In this document: positions 1 through 11,633 of the stretch, in pieces | How the letters are laid out: the number at the start of each line of letters is the position of its first letter | Numbering within the stretch: position 1 is the first letter of the stretch | From: Rhynchonema sp. JSB1_4 | Lineage: Eukaryota; Nematoda; Chromadorea; Monhysterida; Xyalidae | DNA length: 64,000 nt | Assembly (NCBI GenBank): GCA_030248065.1 | Contig: JASAMV010004042.1 | Coordinates: forward strand, 1-64,000 | Direction: 5' to 3' | The notes under the pieces: model-generated | The model's input: the letters and a program-made list of their open reading frames with translations, nothing else | Databases searched by the model: none | Told to the model about the DNA's origin: nothing | Translations under genes and position numbers: made by a program

Positions 1-225
1 GTATCGATTTAGTGATTATCATAGGATATAGCTGGAGGAATAAATGAAAAATTGCGCTTCCTTACCAACACAAAGAAAGTGCAGGCAACGAGTTCGAGGT
101 CTTGGTAGGGTGTTCATTTGGGGTCGTACGAAACCGAGTAGGCGGCTGTGTAGAAGTTGTTGCGGCTGCCTCAGGCTTCTGATGCCTGAGTGGAACAAAG
201 TGACATGTTAGACATCAGACAGAAC

Positions 226-604
226 AATGTAGTTTCTGGTCCGGCTGGGAAATTAGTGTACCTTCCTGCCCCCTTTTTGTGGGGAAATTAGTGTTCCCTT
301 AGGGGGAGAACGGGGCGAAGAGCCAAATTCAGGGAAAAGTAATTTTTGAGGGGAAAATTTGACTTAATTTTGACCCTTTTTGGAAAAAATTCTCCATAGA
401 GGGGTATTTGGCGACATATGACATCATTGCTCCGAAAAAATCACCTATTTTAGGCTTAAAAATGCCATTTTTAGGCCTAAAACGCCTATTTTAGGCAAAA
501 ATTTGAGAAATAAGGGTACAACCTGATGGGGAAATTAGTGTACTAGTGTACTTGGTCGGGGGAAATTAGTGTACCTTCGGGGGGACCCCCCAGGAACTAC
601 GCTG
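226..604. mobile_element. Non-autonomous hAT-like element in a PMPCB intron
   Basis: The left terminus (c)AATGTAGTTTCTGG near 225 and the right terminus CCAGGAACTACGCTG ending at 604 are inverted copies of the CAGTGTAGTTCCTGG end seen elsewhere in the window. The flanks GACAGAAC (218-225) and GACAAAAC (605-612) match at 7 of 8 positions, as expected for an 8-bp hAT target duplication. The body holds four copies of GGGAAATTAGTGT (about 248, 281, 528 and 560) and AT-rich stretches with TTTTAGGC/GCCTAAAA words. There is no open frame of note, so it must be mobilised in trans. The element sits about 90 bp upstream of a PMPCB exon. Confidence 0.75.
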
Positions 605-696
605 GACAAAACGTGTTTTTGGCCTTGGGCGCTGTGATGGTCGAAACAAAAATTCAATCGAATAACATTGAAACTAAATTATGCTTCTTCTCCCAG

Positions 697-3600
697 CGGT
701 CGAGATCCTGGCCGACATTCTCAACCACAGCAAACTGGGCGAGGCCGAGATTGAGCGCGAGAAGCATGTGATTCTGCGTGAAATGGAGGAAATCGAACAG
801 AACCATCAGGAGGTCGTCTTTGATCATCTGCACCAGTCTGCGTATCAGGGCACCCCGCTCGCACGCACCATCCTCGGACCAGTCGAAAATGTAAAGTTGG
901 TAAACCTTGGCTGTTTATGTAGATTATTTTGCTGGCGCATGCATGGCATGGAATAATTTTTGACAGGACGCGTGATCGGCACTTTGCAGCCATCATCAGT
1001 ATTATATAGAGCCCCTTTTGGTCAACTCATTTGGTCTATTGATTTGAGAATATTCATGTCGACGATATATTTGAGCGATGTAAGTTGCCAGATTTTTATG
1101 AGCTGTTGATGATGTGGTAAAAGGGATAGCCAAGTTGGCCCGTCGCGGTATTCTCGACAACGGTACTCACTATGTGCAAGCTGCTGCTGGGATATTCTTT
1201 TTGGCCCAGCTGACGTCTTTATGATTCACAGATTTTGGCCGCAGTTTGGACCTGAAACTGAATTTGTTTCGTACGATCATGTTTTTTTGCAAATTTACGC
1301 GTTATGTATTCACTTTGCAGAAATATGAAACGTTCGCAGCTGGTTGAATATCTCAAATCTCACTACAAAGCACCGCGCATGGTCTTGTGTGGCGCGGGCG
1401 GAGTGGAACATCAGCAGCTAGTTGATCTGGCTGAGAAACATTTTGGGCAACAGGTTGGACTCCTCATTGTGCATTTTTTTGTTTAGAATTTTTGAGCCCG
1501 TGTGTTGGCGGCGTCTGAAACTGAAAATGACTGAAAACAACCGCGCATGTTTTATCAGGGCTCCACCTACCCCGAAAGCGTCCCACCGCCGCCGAAACGT
1601 GGAGTGCGCTTTACTGGCAGTGAGGTGAGTCGACTCGATTATGTTTTTTTGTGATGTTTTGCGACTTTAAAACCCAGGGCGTTGCAAGAACAGGTGCTGT
1701 TTTCGGTTTTTGTTTTGATTGCTTTTTCATCAGATCACCACCACACCATCAGATCCACAAAACTCTCATTCGCAGTCTTATTTATTTACGCGAATCTCGC
1801 AATATTTTTTGATCGGCATTTTTGCTTGTTGGCCATCAATCGACAAAGCACGTGCGGCCGAATAAGGGAGAAAGCTACTTTTGCAACACCCTGCAGGCGT
1901 ACAATACAAATTGAGATCGATCGTTTCAGCTAAAATACCGCGATGACAATATGCCGTTCGTGTACGGCGCAGTGGCGGTGGAGGGCGTTGGCTGGGATCA
2001 TCCCGATAGCATTGCGCTTCAAATCGCAAACTTGGTATGTTGTTTAAATATGTTGTGTATCGATTTTTTTCGTAGCCACGATGGCTGCCTTGAACAAAAC
2101 CTTGTTTCTACTTCGCCTTCACTGAATAAAATTCTTCTACATCCACAAGTTTGGGGAATCCGGCCAAGCATACTGAGTTGCAAGTTCGACACTAAAATTT
2201 TGGTGCAAGTTACACCTGCAATACCTATAGATCAATGAATGTGAAAAATCTATTTGGGAAGTTACGAAAGAAACTGTGTGATGCAAACTGTAGTTGATCG
2301 GTTCATGGGATCGAACGCACGGCAGCGGCATGAACAGTCCGACTCGGCTCGCACAACGTGTTGGCTGGGGCGATGAGGTGCAATCGTATCAGGTTGGATA
2401 GATGTTTGTTTTGTTTCTTCGTTTATTTTTACTGGCACTCAACAAGACGAATAAACGCGAATGAGACGTAAAGACAGTGATGTCCAGAACATCCTTTCAT
2501 TCTATATATTTTCGTTGAACCCAGGCGTTCTCCACCTGCTATTCGGACACCGGCCTGTGGGGTGTGTACTTCGTCTGTGAGCCAACGGCGGTCGATGATT
2601 TCACGCACAACATGCAAGCCGAATGGTTGGTTCGCTTAGTTGGCTCCATTCATGTTGTACTATCGCGCCGTTTAATGAATACGGCAGTGAGTCGTCAGGA
2701 AAACTTTTTGTTTCGATGAGCGAAATTAGTTAAAATAGCGGGTTGAGTGAAAACAGCGGAAACTGCTAAAAAAGTCCGATTAACAAAGCAAACAGCACAT
2801 TTGGCGTACCAGGCGTCACCTGTGCACATCAGTGACCGACGAAGAGGTGGTTCGTGGCAAGCATTTGTTGAAAACGCAATTGTTGTTGGCTCTCGACGGG
2901 ACTACACCGATTTGTGAGGATATCGGCAGGTACAGCGCTTTTTTATCAACCCTTGTTTTCAAAATTGTATGATCCAATGTGTGTTAGGGTAGCTAACCTA
3001 GTCCGAGGTGGCCTGCTGATTCACCTGGATAGCTAGCTCATCCTGACCAATTACAGCACTGGCGTAATCAGCGATCAGCTAAAAGATGCCCGCAGCATTA
3101 CATTGCGTCACACAAATTGTAAGGTGAAACGTGACAGTGTTGCACACACAAGTGGAAAATCTTTTATACATATGACAGGAATGTGGTGACCACATCAGTG
3201 TCGTGACTTGCAACAAAACACTCCTAAAATTTAATCGTTCGAAACCCACTCAATCACGTGAATACTAATGTGAAACTGTCTTTGCTTCATAACACACTTT
3301 ATTCCAAAGGCACACGTAAACCACGTAACCGACTCTGAAGCTCACAAGCACACAGGAAATAAGCTGTTAGAATGCGTGTAGACAAAATACAATGAATCAT
3401 GTGATATTTAGTAAAGTCACGTCAAACTTTGAGTCACGTTACACTGCTTTGCATTCCAAAGCCACATGGGGATTCGTCACTACAAATAGGCTTCCTCCGC
3501 TTGTTTCATTTCACCAGACGTAGATTCCACATCGAACATCGAATGAAAGAACAAAGAACATTTCGCATCTCCCGGATCTTCGACCCGAAGCAACAGAACG

Positions 3601-6600
3601 AAATCGAAGTTCATTTGCGACTTCTGGTCAAACCAAGCACTTGCCACATGGGCATGGCAAGTAATAAAGAAATTCATTTGCCAATGGCAAGCAATTCAAA
3701 TCCAAAAATCTGCTTTGTCAAACTGAAATTTTGCTTGCAAAAATAAACCCTGGTCAGACAGAACGGCGAGCGTTATATAATATGGTTTTCTAACCTCAAA
3801 TAAGCAACTTTCATGGCGAAGGAAATTTAAGATGTGCTAAGTGCAAAATGTGCCAAGACTACATGGCGAGAAAACGACGCTGTCGGCGTTGTGTTGATGG
3901 TTGTTATCGAAGCAGTGGGGTTCCCAAGATTTGGTTTTACGTGTCGGAGTTCTCTGAAAACTCATTTACATGGTGCTTGCTTGTTTTCCTTCTGGAACTT
4001 CATTTTTGTTTTGTTGCGCTTTGCTTCTTCAATTCTTGACTTGGTTTAGCAAAAAATGATATACATGCTTTCGCGAAAACGCGAGCTTGTATTCAACAGA
4101 CGCCGAATGCCATGTATTGGTTCTCGCGCTTACTAGTCTGCTTGAGTTGAGGACCAAAAGTTGATGACGTTTATTGCGCTCGCGAATACCAAAATTCATT
4201 GAAGCGTCAGTCATTCATTTTTTTGTAAATTGAAGTGTGGTAGAGAGAAATCTGCGATCTGGTCTGTGATCCACATTTTGAGGGGCTTTATAAAAACTTG
4301 CAGCTGAATTTTGCCTGGCGCCAGCCATTACGTCAGGTTATCTGAGGCTACGTCGTGCTGGCGCACCAGACAGGTACACCCACTTTCTAGTTGCGCCCTG
4401 CATTGTCGTGCGGCTCGTCGGCACTAACCAGGCAAACACCTGCTCTTTCGTTTGTATGTGTGATGTCATCATTTTATTTCTGTAATGATCGCGGAAGTTG
4501 TAAGCGATGATTGGATAAACAGCGCCTTCAGGAACGGTTAGTAAGTACTAATGCGTCATCGGTCGCTTGTTTGCTAACGTTGCCTCATCGGACTGTAAGC
4601 AACTTGCGTTCCTCTCAATTTATACAATTCTGTGTCTGAGCGACATCTCACATTTCGCGTCAGCGCTCGATGAAAACGTACTTGTGGTGGAGCGTGAGGA
4701 ATACTAAGTTGATTCAAACCGTTTTTTCTTGTGATATCCGGCCCATTCAAACTTGGCATAGGCAGAACAACGTGTGCCTGGTTTTGAATCGTTTTGACTC
4801 CGGTATTCAGCTGCTGAACTACATAGCAGTTACAGACTGGTAGTCTTTTCCCTGGAGTTGATCAACTAGACCCAAGAGTATGTGCGTCGGCCTTATTTTT
4901 CTAAATGATTAGTATGCCTGCCAATTTTGAAGCGGAAGCAATAGCTAACTAAATCATGGGTTTGGTAGACAGACGCACTCCATTTTCGTCCGGAACAGTT
5001 TTGTAGTTGAGTTCCCTGTCTTGCTTGTTTTTAATACCTGCGCTGACATTAAGACTGCATGTGCAGCATCATCGCCAGAAAATTAGCTCCACCTGTCGCT
5101 CTTGCGTCTTTGCAGGCTGTTCTTACTATGCAGCCTGGGTTCATAAAAAATTGACACCGCAGGCCTTGAAATTTTAAAATAGGGGATATTCGTCGGCAAC
5201 AATTTTGAAGGTGGACCATATTCTCCAGGTTAAGGATGGCAACTACATATAGATAGGAACAAGCATTAATCAGCTGCGCTTAAGTTCTGTGGCCACGGCC
5301 AGTCCTTGGGCTCTGATAGGGTACCTGAAACGTGCTACATACTCAGATTTTACTTTTTCACCTAATTGTTGCGTGGGCACTTGCCGATGTTTGTGCACTA
5401 ATGGGAAGGGTAAAGGAGGCTTTCGTGTGACCGGCACTAATTGGCCTGGTAGAACTGGAACTTGGGACCAAAGCAACAACAAGAACTGGTGGTGAAATAC
5501 CTATCAGGGGAGACCTAGATAAAATGGGTTGGCACATGGATTTCGACAACAGTCGAGTTTAGGAGGGTAATTTGTGTCGGGCAATCTGAATACGGTGTCG
5601 AATTGCTCACGTCACTGTTCTGAAGTGTTTGAAGGTTCTTGCTTTGGGGCCATCTGACCGACTACGACTTTGTGTCAAAATTAGCTGCTGAATAGTGCTG
5701 AAACTGACCTGAAAGTCTGATTAGGCACCTAAGCAAAGGTGGCCCCAAATTACTTACCCCTAAGGTCACATGACCTAGTGGACGCCGGATTCGGATTTCC
5801 CGGTTCGTATTACTACCCAAAACCTGATTGTTGCCGAAATCCCCTTTCAACCCCATTTTAGCAAGGTGGAGTTTCTTCGCCGATTCTTCTGACACATTCC
5901 TGCTTGGCTTGAGAGTCTTATACTTAAACCTGGCCCGCCACTATTGATATTTGAAATTTTTGGTTTGTTTTTTTGCTCTAATTTGGTTGTCGACATCGAG
6001 ACGAATAAGGTTTATATTCATGACTTTTTGATCTGGTGCAGATTTTATATCGAAATCAATCGATAAACACCGGTTCTCGGGAACAAAATTTAAAAAAATA
6101 GATAGACCCCCACTTCTTGGCAATCACGTCAGTCAGGAACAAAATTTTGAATTGCCGCAAAATTGTCATAGGCTTACAGTATGCTATTAGGGATTTTACG
6201 CTCCCGACTTTACGCTCCCACTACACAGTGCTGCCAGTGCGCGCGCTTACAACACGTGTGTTATGCACTGACAAACAGAGCGGCACTGTACAAATCGCAT
6301 GGGCAAGGTCACGTGACTACCGTATGCCTGTGATAAGAAGCAGTCGGCCATCTTGAATATTTGTTCCTGTCTTCCTGAAATGCACTAAATGGGGGTCTAT
6401 CTATTTTTTGGAATTTTGTTCCCGAGAACCGAGGTTTATAGATTAATTTCGGTATTAAATCGGCACTTAATGGAAAAGTCACGAATATAAACCTTGTTCG
6501 TTTCGACGTCGGCAACAGTAATAGATCATAAAAACAGAACAAAATTTTCAAATATCAATAGTGGCGGGCCAGGTTTAACTTTATAAACCTTATTCGGCAT

Positions 6601-9600
6601 AGTGCGTGCACAACGATGTCGACTGGGCGGTCGCCATTCTTTGTGTTTTAATTAAAGCGGCTTTTTCGCTTCACTGCCACAGGCGTCATCGAAAAATAGC
6701 TACTTTGTACTACATGTTGGAGTGCGTTGCCATTATAAACGGGATAATGCTCGCTCGAACTCATCTGCCAGTGGCGGATCCAGCTTTTGGCCAAGGGGGA
6801 GGCAAATCCAAAAAGTCATTTTTAGTGATTGTTTCATTTTTTGAAAAGCCATTTTTATCTTGTACTGTACTTGTTTTGAGTTTGGCCCCTTTCTATTAAA
6901 TTCTGGCAAAAATATGTCCATGCGCGCAAAATTATGGCGCTTTATACGCGCGCGACCCCAAATTTCATTGGAAAAGGTGCACCTGTCGAAGTGATTTTTG
7001 AACTCTTAAACTGTATCGCAGAGAAAACCCTGCGATTTAGCTGTCCTTTTTTGTTCTTCCTTCCGATCCGGTGGCCCCTTCAGGGGCCGATCTGACCAAA
7101 GGGGCATGTCTCCTGTGGCCCCTCTGGATCCGCCCTTGATGCCTACTCATACTCTTAGCCGTCTTGCTAAACTTTTGAGTTTTATTTTAAAAACGATGTG
7201 GTCGGTATCAAACTTTGTGATCGGATCGGATCGGTCTACCTGCGTACCTGGTCACACACATCATTGTGATCGGCCTACATAGGTATTCAGATCACATTAA
7301 TGTGATCGGATCAGACTGCCTGGTCACATTCATGTGGTGTGACTTGGCAGTCACATCCCGTGGTGTGATCGGATCGGATCTGTCTTGTCCAAAAACAATC
7401 GTCGCACGCGTGGCGCAAAGATGGTTTTTACGTAATACACCTACTGTATGTATCTCTGCAACATCACCCACCTAACCGGCCATGTGTGTGTATGGCAGTG
7501 CCGTGTGTGCACTGGTTGCACGCTCTGTATTCCACTCACACAGCACACAAACATACGTAGACGCACGACCAGCTGGGTGATGTTACAAGCAGGACTGGAT
7601 TACATTGAAAACAATGTTATGCTGCAGCAATATAACGCAAGTCCAGATAACTGCTTCTGTTGGTGGTCAAGTCAGATCAGATCACATCACGTGATGTGAC
7701 TATGATGCGATCACATCAATTTGATCTGTCTGCCAAGTCATATCACATCAGTGTGACTAGGTAGTCCGAGCCGATCACATTGACGTGATGTGACCAGGTA
7801 GAGCGATCCGATCCGATCACATCCCATCACCGAGTTTAATATCGACCTGTGCGTTAATTTATTTTATCTCCTCTAAAGATCCCAGTGTATCTCTAACTAA
7901 CTCGGGCTCCATGGCGGTGGGTCACATTTTCTTTAGCGAGTACACTATGACTGGATTGCCTGTTAGAGTAATGACCACGTGATGTACCTGCAAAAAATAA
8001 TTGTTTTAGCACGTCAGCGTTTGTCATGTCAAGGCTGTCTGGTTACGTAACTACGTTCCTCACGCACGCTGTTGAAATTTTTAGTGTCTGCTTCTGGACA
8101 AGTCACCAGGAGGGTTTTTTAAACTCCTGTGCTTGAGCAATGTGCTTGCAAACTGTCTCCTTCAACAGAGGGTCCAAGCGTATAGTCCGTCCACCAGCTC
8201 ATGGCACTTTGTGTTGCTGCTGGCTGGTTTGATCCCTTCCTCCACGTTCTAATGAAAGAGAAATTGAGTGTGAGCAATTTTGCAAAAAAAACTAAAAAAT
8301 GAATAAAACGTGTCGAAAACGATTGAATTCGATCAAATTTAAAATTAAATTAAATTAAAATCTATAAAATATGTCGATTTCATAAAAACAACAATTTAGG
8401 AACAAAAATAATTTTTTTCGGAAACTCAATTTCTCTTTCATTAGAACGTGGAGGAAGGAAACAAGTCGGCCAGCAGCAACACAAAGTGCCATGAGCTGGT
8501 GGACGGACTATACGCACGATTAATCCGCAGAGCGTGTCTGACCCATTCGTATGCTGTATTATTCCAGACCAGCACCATGATCTACGACTGTGTTGCGATG
8601 CAGTATGATACGGATCAAGCCAATACATCGAACACAACAGTCACTGACATCAAAAGTCTGCAATCTTTGATGTCCTTCTGGATGAATGGTCCAATGACAT
8701 TGACGGTCGTGGTTGTCGGCTGTGTACTCAATTGCGTGAGTCTGACTGTGTTCCTGCAGCCGCGTCTGACACGCAAAGGTCGTCCGATCATCTACAATTA
8801 CCTGATCTGTCTGACCATCTGGGACCTGCTGCTGTGTCCGAGCGCATTTTGCCTGTACTCACTGCCGACCATCTACTTCGGTGCGCTGACGTCACACGCC
8901 GGCGGCTACACACACGTGTTCCCGTACGTTTACTACCTGTCAAATGTGGCACTGACCGGCTCCGTCTGGATCATCATGGCGTTGACATTCGATCGCTATC
9001 TGGCATTGTGCTATCCACTCTGGCATCGACGAACGCTCAGTCGCAACTGTGTCTGGCGCATACTGGCCACGTTGAGCACGATGGCGTTCGTGTACGGCGT
9101 GCCTGAATTCTTCAAACTGACCGTCATGTACTGTGCCCAACTGAATACTACAACGGTCGAACCCCTAATCGCCGAGAGTTTGTTCGCTCAAAGCATTCAC
9201 TATTCGTTCGTCTATCGGCTGGTCGGCGGGTTCATGGTGTATTCACTGATCCCATTCGTGATTCTACTCGCACTGACCACATTCATCTGGTGTCGCATGC
9301 ATCGTGCGACGAACGCGCGGCGTGTGCTCACCAAACATTCGGTTCGAATGCGAAAATCGGGCTATTCAACTTCAGCGAATCTGAACCAATACAGTCGCTC
9401 CGACGCTGCCATATATGCTCGCTATCGAATGCACAGTCAGAGTTCGGTGACGCGCGCCGTTGCCACTATCGAGACGTGCACCGTTTCAACGGATGCACGA
9501 CAGAAACCATCTGAATCAAGTGCGAAACAAAGGGCCACAAGCTTGGGTCATGAGCAAGTGATCAGTTTGCGACAGGGCGCTTCGACGTCGCAAAGTGCTG

Positions 9601-11211
9601 GTGTGATATGTTCGATCGCAGCTACGTCAGCCAACAATGTTGCTCAAGCCGCATCTGTATCCCCACATGCGGGGGATGCAATGTTGATGTCAGTGATTGT
9701 CAAGTTCGTGTTGTGCCGATCGCTATGCGTCATGCTCGACATCTTGGAACGACTCGACAAAGATTCGTTCGACCAAAGTCGCACGGTCACGATGCTGGTG
9801 GATGTGAGCAATCTGTTGGTGGTCTTCAACAGTGCCACGAATTTCTGGCTGTATCTGATCTTCAGTCGTCGATTCAAGCAAGCGCTGGCCGAGTTCAGAC
9901 ACGGCACGTTTTTCTCGCCTCATGCCGCCGCGCGTGCCGGTCAGTTGTTTCAACCGATGGTCGCCAGCCAACTGCCTATGATCCATGCACCACTCGTGAC
10001 GCGTGCGTTTCGCAGACAAAGTCCCCAATTGCCCCAACCACCTGCACAGACACTGTATCTGTACAGTTCGCCTCAATCGAATGGCAAAGGGGCCAGCTGT
10101 AAGAACTTGATTGCCAAACGCCGTGACACCATGACCGTGATGAAACGGGGACTGACACAGCAAGATTCAGCGTAGGTTCCGGTGTATGTTAGCGACGTTG
10201 AGAACTGCTTTATGTAACTTTTATTTGCTGTGGTTTTGTCGTAACCACTGTTGTAACTATTTTTTATTTCCGTAATTGTCCCACCCGGTCTTGTAACTGT
10301 GCTTCTATCGTTAATTTACGTGCCTGGTTTTATGCGTCATTGAGAGCAATAAACCAGCCAACCAGTGTTGAGAACTGTGTGACGTTTGTCAACGTGCCCT
10401 GTAGCAGCAGAAACTGTTCAGATTACTTTTACACCTCGCTCGTTATTATGAGTGTTTAACTTGATTTTGAATCTGTTGAGTCTGCTGACTATACTTACAG
10501 AAGATGATTGAATAAATCGAATGTAATAAATCAAACTGCGTTGCAAATCCACAGCAAGACCTGCAACAAAAATTTTTGCAAATCCAACGCTACATGCAAG
10601 ACCTGGAACTAAAATGTTAAAAAATATGATATATGCCTGTGCCTCCTGCCTCCAAGGAAAGTGAGTCGTACAAAACAGATTGCTAAAATAGCACTCCACA
10701 AACAAGTAAACTTAGTGCACATTAGGGTGAACTGGAAACACCAACCAGAACCAGCATAAAAAGCTTTGAGACGATAATCAACGTAGTTCAACGCGTCTTG
10801 TCTGTTGCAGACAAATGCTGGTGTACGGACGACGCATACCGCTGCACGAACTCGAGGCTCGCATTAATGTAAGTTTACTTACGTGGCGGATTTTGCAATC
10901 GAATTGGGTTTTATCCACCATAATACCCAGTCAGGCTTACAAATCTGATATCTCTTGGACACTGTAATTCAGTCTGTACTTTCATTTCTCAGGCTGTCGA
11001 CGCGAGCACAATTCGCGAAGTTTGTATGAAACACATTTATGATCGAGATCCTGTTGTCGCAGCTGTCGGTACGCAGACTAAGGATTTTAACGATTTTAAC
11101 ATTTTTAAGGTTTTTGATAAATTCAAATGGAGGATATGATTTGCAGGCCAAACCGAGGCTTTCGAGGAGTATTACATCATCCGACAACGCATGGCCTGGT
11201 GGAGGCTGTAG
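697..11211 (+). CDS. PMPCB: Mitochondrial-processing peptidase subunit beta, 3' ten exons (5' end off window)
   Basis: This is the beta (catalytic) subunit of the matrix peptidase that removes presequences from imported mitochondrial precursors. Exons read as 697-895, 1321-1453, 1559-1624, 1930-2034, 2294-2392, 2525-2625, 2813-2929, 10811-10868, 10993-11068 and 11147-11211. Phases agree at all junctions, giving about 338 residues plus stop TAG. Landmarks are [17 protein letters not shown] (the helix region carrying the distal zinc-ligand glutamate in M16 peptidases), [14 protein letters not shown] and [11 protein letters not shown] segments, [14 protein letters not shown], the [19 protein letters not shown] junction and the C-terminal WWRL. 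The HxxEH zinc motif would lie in upstream exons off the window. The 895 donor is GTTGGT, chosen because it gives [15 protein letters not shown] in register with the family. Intron 2930-10810 is about 7.9 kb and contains a complete GPCR gene plus several repeats. No frameshift or stop is seen, so the gene looks functional. Confidence 0.95.
2930..5923. other. Large PMPCB intron, left part: no gene recognised
   Basis: This is intronic sequence between PMPCB exons at 2929 and 10811. It is AT-rich, with only short open frames that lack family resemblance. The stretch 3240-3450 repeats CACGT-containing words (CACGTGA, CACGTAA, CACGTCA). I see no RNA gene or complete transposon here. Confidence 0.5.
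5928..6574. mobile_element. TTAA-flanked foldback element (family 1)
   Basis: The long inverted repeat has left end ACCTGGCCCGCCACTATTG from 5928 and right end CAATAGTGGCGGGCCAGGT ending at 6574. TTAA lies immediately outside both ends (5924-5927 and 6575-6578). The arms remain alignable for roughly 190 bp inward: GGTCTATCTATTTTTT near 6393 pairs with AAAAAATAGATAGACCC near 6095. The arms contain small indels. No transposase frame is present. TTAA duplication is typical of piggyBac-type insertion, but the ends do not match any piggyBac terminus I know. Confidence 0.7.
6769..7138. mobile_element. hAT-like MITE with CAGTGGCGGATCCAG ends
   Basis: The left end CAGTGGCGGATCCAG (6769) and right end CTGGATCCGCCCTTG (7138) form an imperfect terminal inverted repeat of the widespread CAGTGGCGGATC hAT type. 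The interior is about 370 bp, non-coding, and includes AACCCTGCGATTTAG and GGGGCCGATCTGACCAAAGG, which are shared with a second copy at 12.3 kb. I could not find a convincing 8-bp target duplication. Confidence 0.6.
7199..7848. repeat. Inverted-repeat element built on GATCGGATCGG / CACATCA words
   Basis: The left end GTCGGTATCAAACTTTGTG and right end GAGTTTAATATCGACC are imperfect inverted copies. Both are followed inward by runs of GATCGGATCGG, GGTCACAT and CACATCACGTGATGTG. The same terminal module, TATCAAACTTGGTGATCGG, recurs at many intronic sites further along the window. The centre carries an inner palindrome pairing ACATCACCCA (about 7460) with TGGGTGATGT (about 7575). No coding capacity. 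Confidence 0.6.
8172..8518. repeat. ~95-bp inverted repeat overlapping the 5' end of the GPCR frame
   Basis: The arm around 8172-8267 and the arm around 8424-8518 are near-perfect reverse complements, sharing words such as CCGTCCACCAGCTCATGGCA and ACGTTCTAATGAAAGAG. They are separated by about 155 bp of AT-rich DNA. The right arm includes the first ATG of the GPCR open frame (8448), so the first 20-odd codons of that frame are repeat-derived or the repeat is a local inverted duplication. Confidence 0.8.
8448..10175 (+). CDS. Class A (rhodopsin-type) neuropeptide-like GPCR, intronless, nested in a PMPCB intron
   Basis: A single uninterrupted frame of 575 codons encodes a seven-helix receptor in the plasma membrane. 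Counting from 8448: TM1 near residues 83-105 ([17 protein letters not shown]), TM2 with [14 protein letters not shown]3 ending in [11 protein letters not shown] (DRY motif), TM4, TM5 ([14 protein letters not shown]), a long third intracellular loop of about 130 residues rich in Ser/Thr/Arg, TM6 and TM7 with [20 protein letters not shown]. That last block is the degenerate NPxxY region plus helix 8 seen in FMRFamide-receptor-like proteins. NxT/NxS sites (NTSNTT) lie before TM1. The first ATG lies inside an inverted repeat. ATG 8577 (MIYDC), 43 codons in, may be the true start. The same-strand, intronless, intronic location suggests an old retrocopy or a compact nested gene. The ligand cannot be assigned. 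Confidence 0.88.
   Translation: MEEGNKSASSNTKCHELVDGLYARLIRRACLTHSYAVLFQTSTMIYDCVAMQYDTDQANTSNTTVTDIKSLQSLMSFWMNGPMTLTVVVVGCVLNCVSLTVFLQPRLTRKGRPIIYNYLICLTIWDLLLCPSAFCLYSLPTIYFGALTSHAGGYTHVFPYVYYLSNVALTGSVWIIMALTFDRYLALCYPLWHRRTLSRNCVWRILATLSTMAFVYGVPEFFKLTVMYCAQLNTTTVEPLIAESLFAQSIHYSFVYRLVGGFMVYSLIPFVILLALTTFIWCRMHRATNARRVLTKHSVRMRKSGYSTSANLNQYSRSDAAIYARYRMHSQSSVTRAVATIETCTVSTDARQKPSESSAKQRATSLGHEQVISLRQGASTSQSAGVICSIAATSANNVAQAASVSPHAGDAMLMSVIVKFVLCRSLCVMLDILERLDKDSFDQSRTVTMLVDVSNLLVVFNSATNFWLYLIFSRRFKQALAEFRHGTFFSPHAAARAGQLFQPMVASQLPMIHAPLVTRAFRRQSPQLPQPPAQTLYLYSSPQSNGKGASCKNLIAKRRDTMTVMKRGLTQQDSA
10176..10810 (+). other. GPCR 3' flank within the PMPCB intron
   Basis: This is non-coding DNA between the GPCR stop and the PMPCB exon at 10811. 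The segment around 10190-10370 (e.g. GTCCCACCCGGTCTTGTAACTGTGCTTCTATC, here described in part) recurs in inverse orientation near 20020-20180 inside DEF8, together with the word TTGAGAGCAATAAACCAGCCAACC. An AATAAA-like signal (GCAATAAACC) lies near 10350. Otherwise nothing is recognised. Confidence 0.5.
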
Positions 11212-11633
11212 ATTATTCAATTTGTAGATGGTAGCTGTTGCGTTTTATTTCTGTACACAGTTATACTGCCGTCTGATGTGACCGTTGTTTACTCATATTA
11301 TGATATATAAGCAGTTTTCGGTCTGAACCTGTGTTTCCAAATAGTCCAAAATTGAAATGTGACTGTATTGTTTCTGACCTGGTTAGTTGCCCACCAATTA
11401 CTCCAACTTGTGTAGCCATCAATTTAAAGAGAGATAGGGCCTATCGTATTGTAATTACGTGTGTAACTGCTGGAGTGTTTGGATAAATAACTGCGAAGTG
11501 TTTTTGCAATTTATTTCCGAGTTAATACAGTGGTATCACACCACGTGACAGTATTTGAAGTGCGTTTTGATGAAATATTACTGTTAAAAATGTGCTGCGC
11601 GCTCAGTGGTCTGTCAATGATAACGGGGACAAG

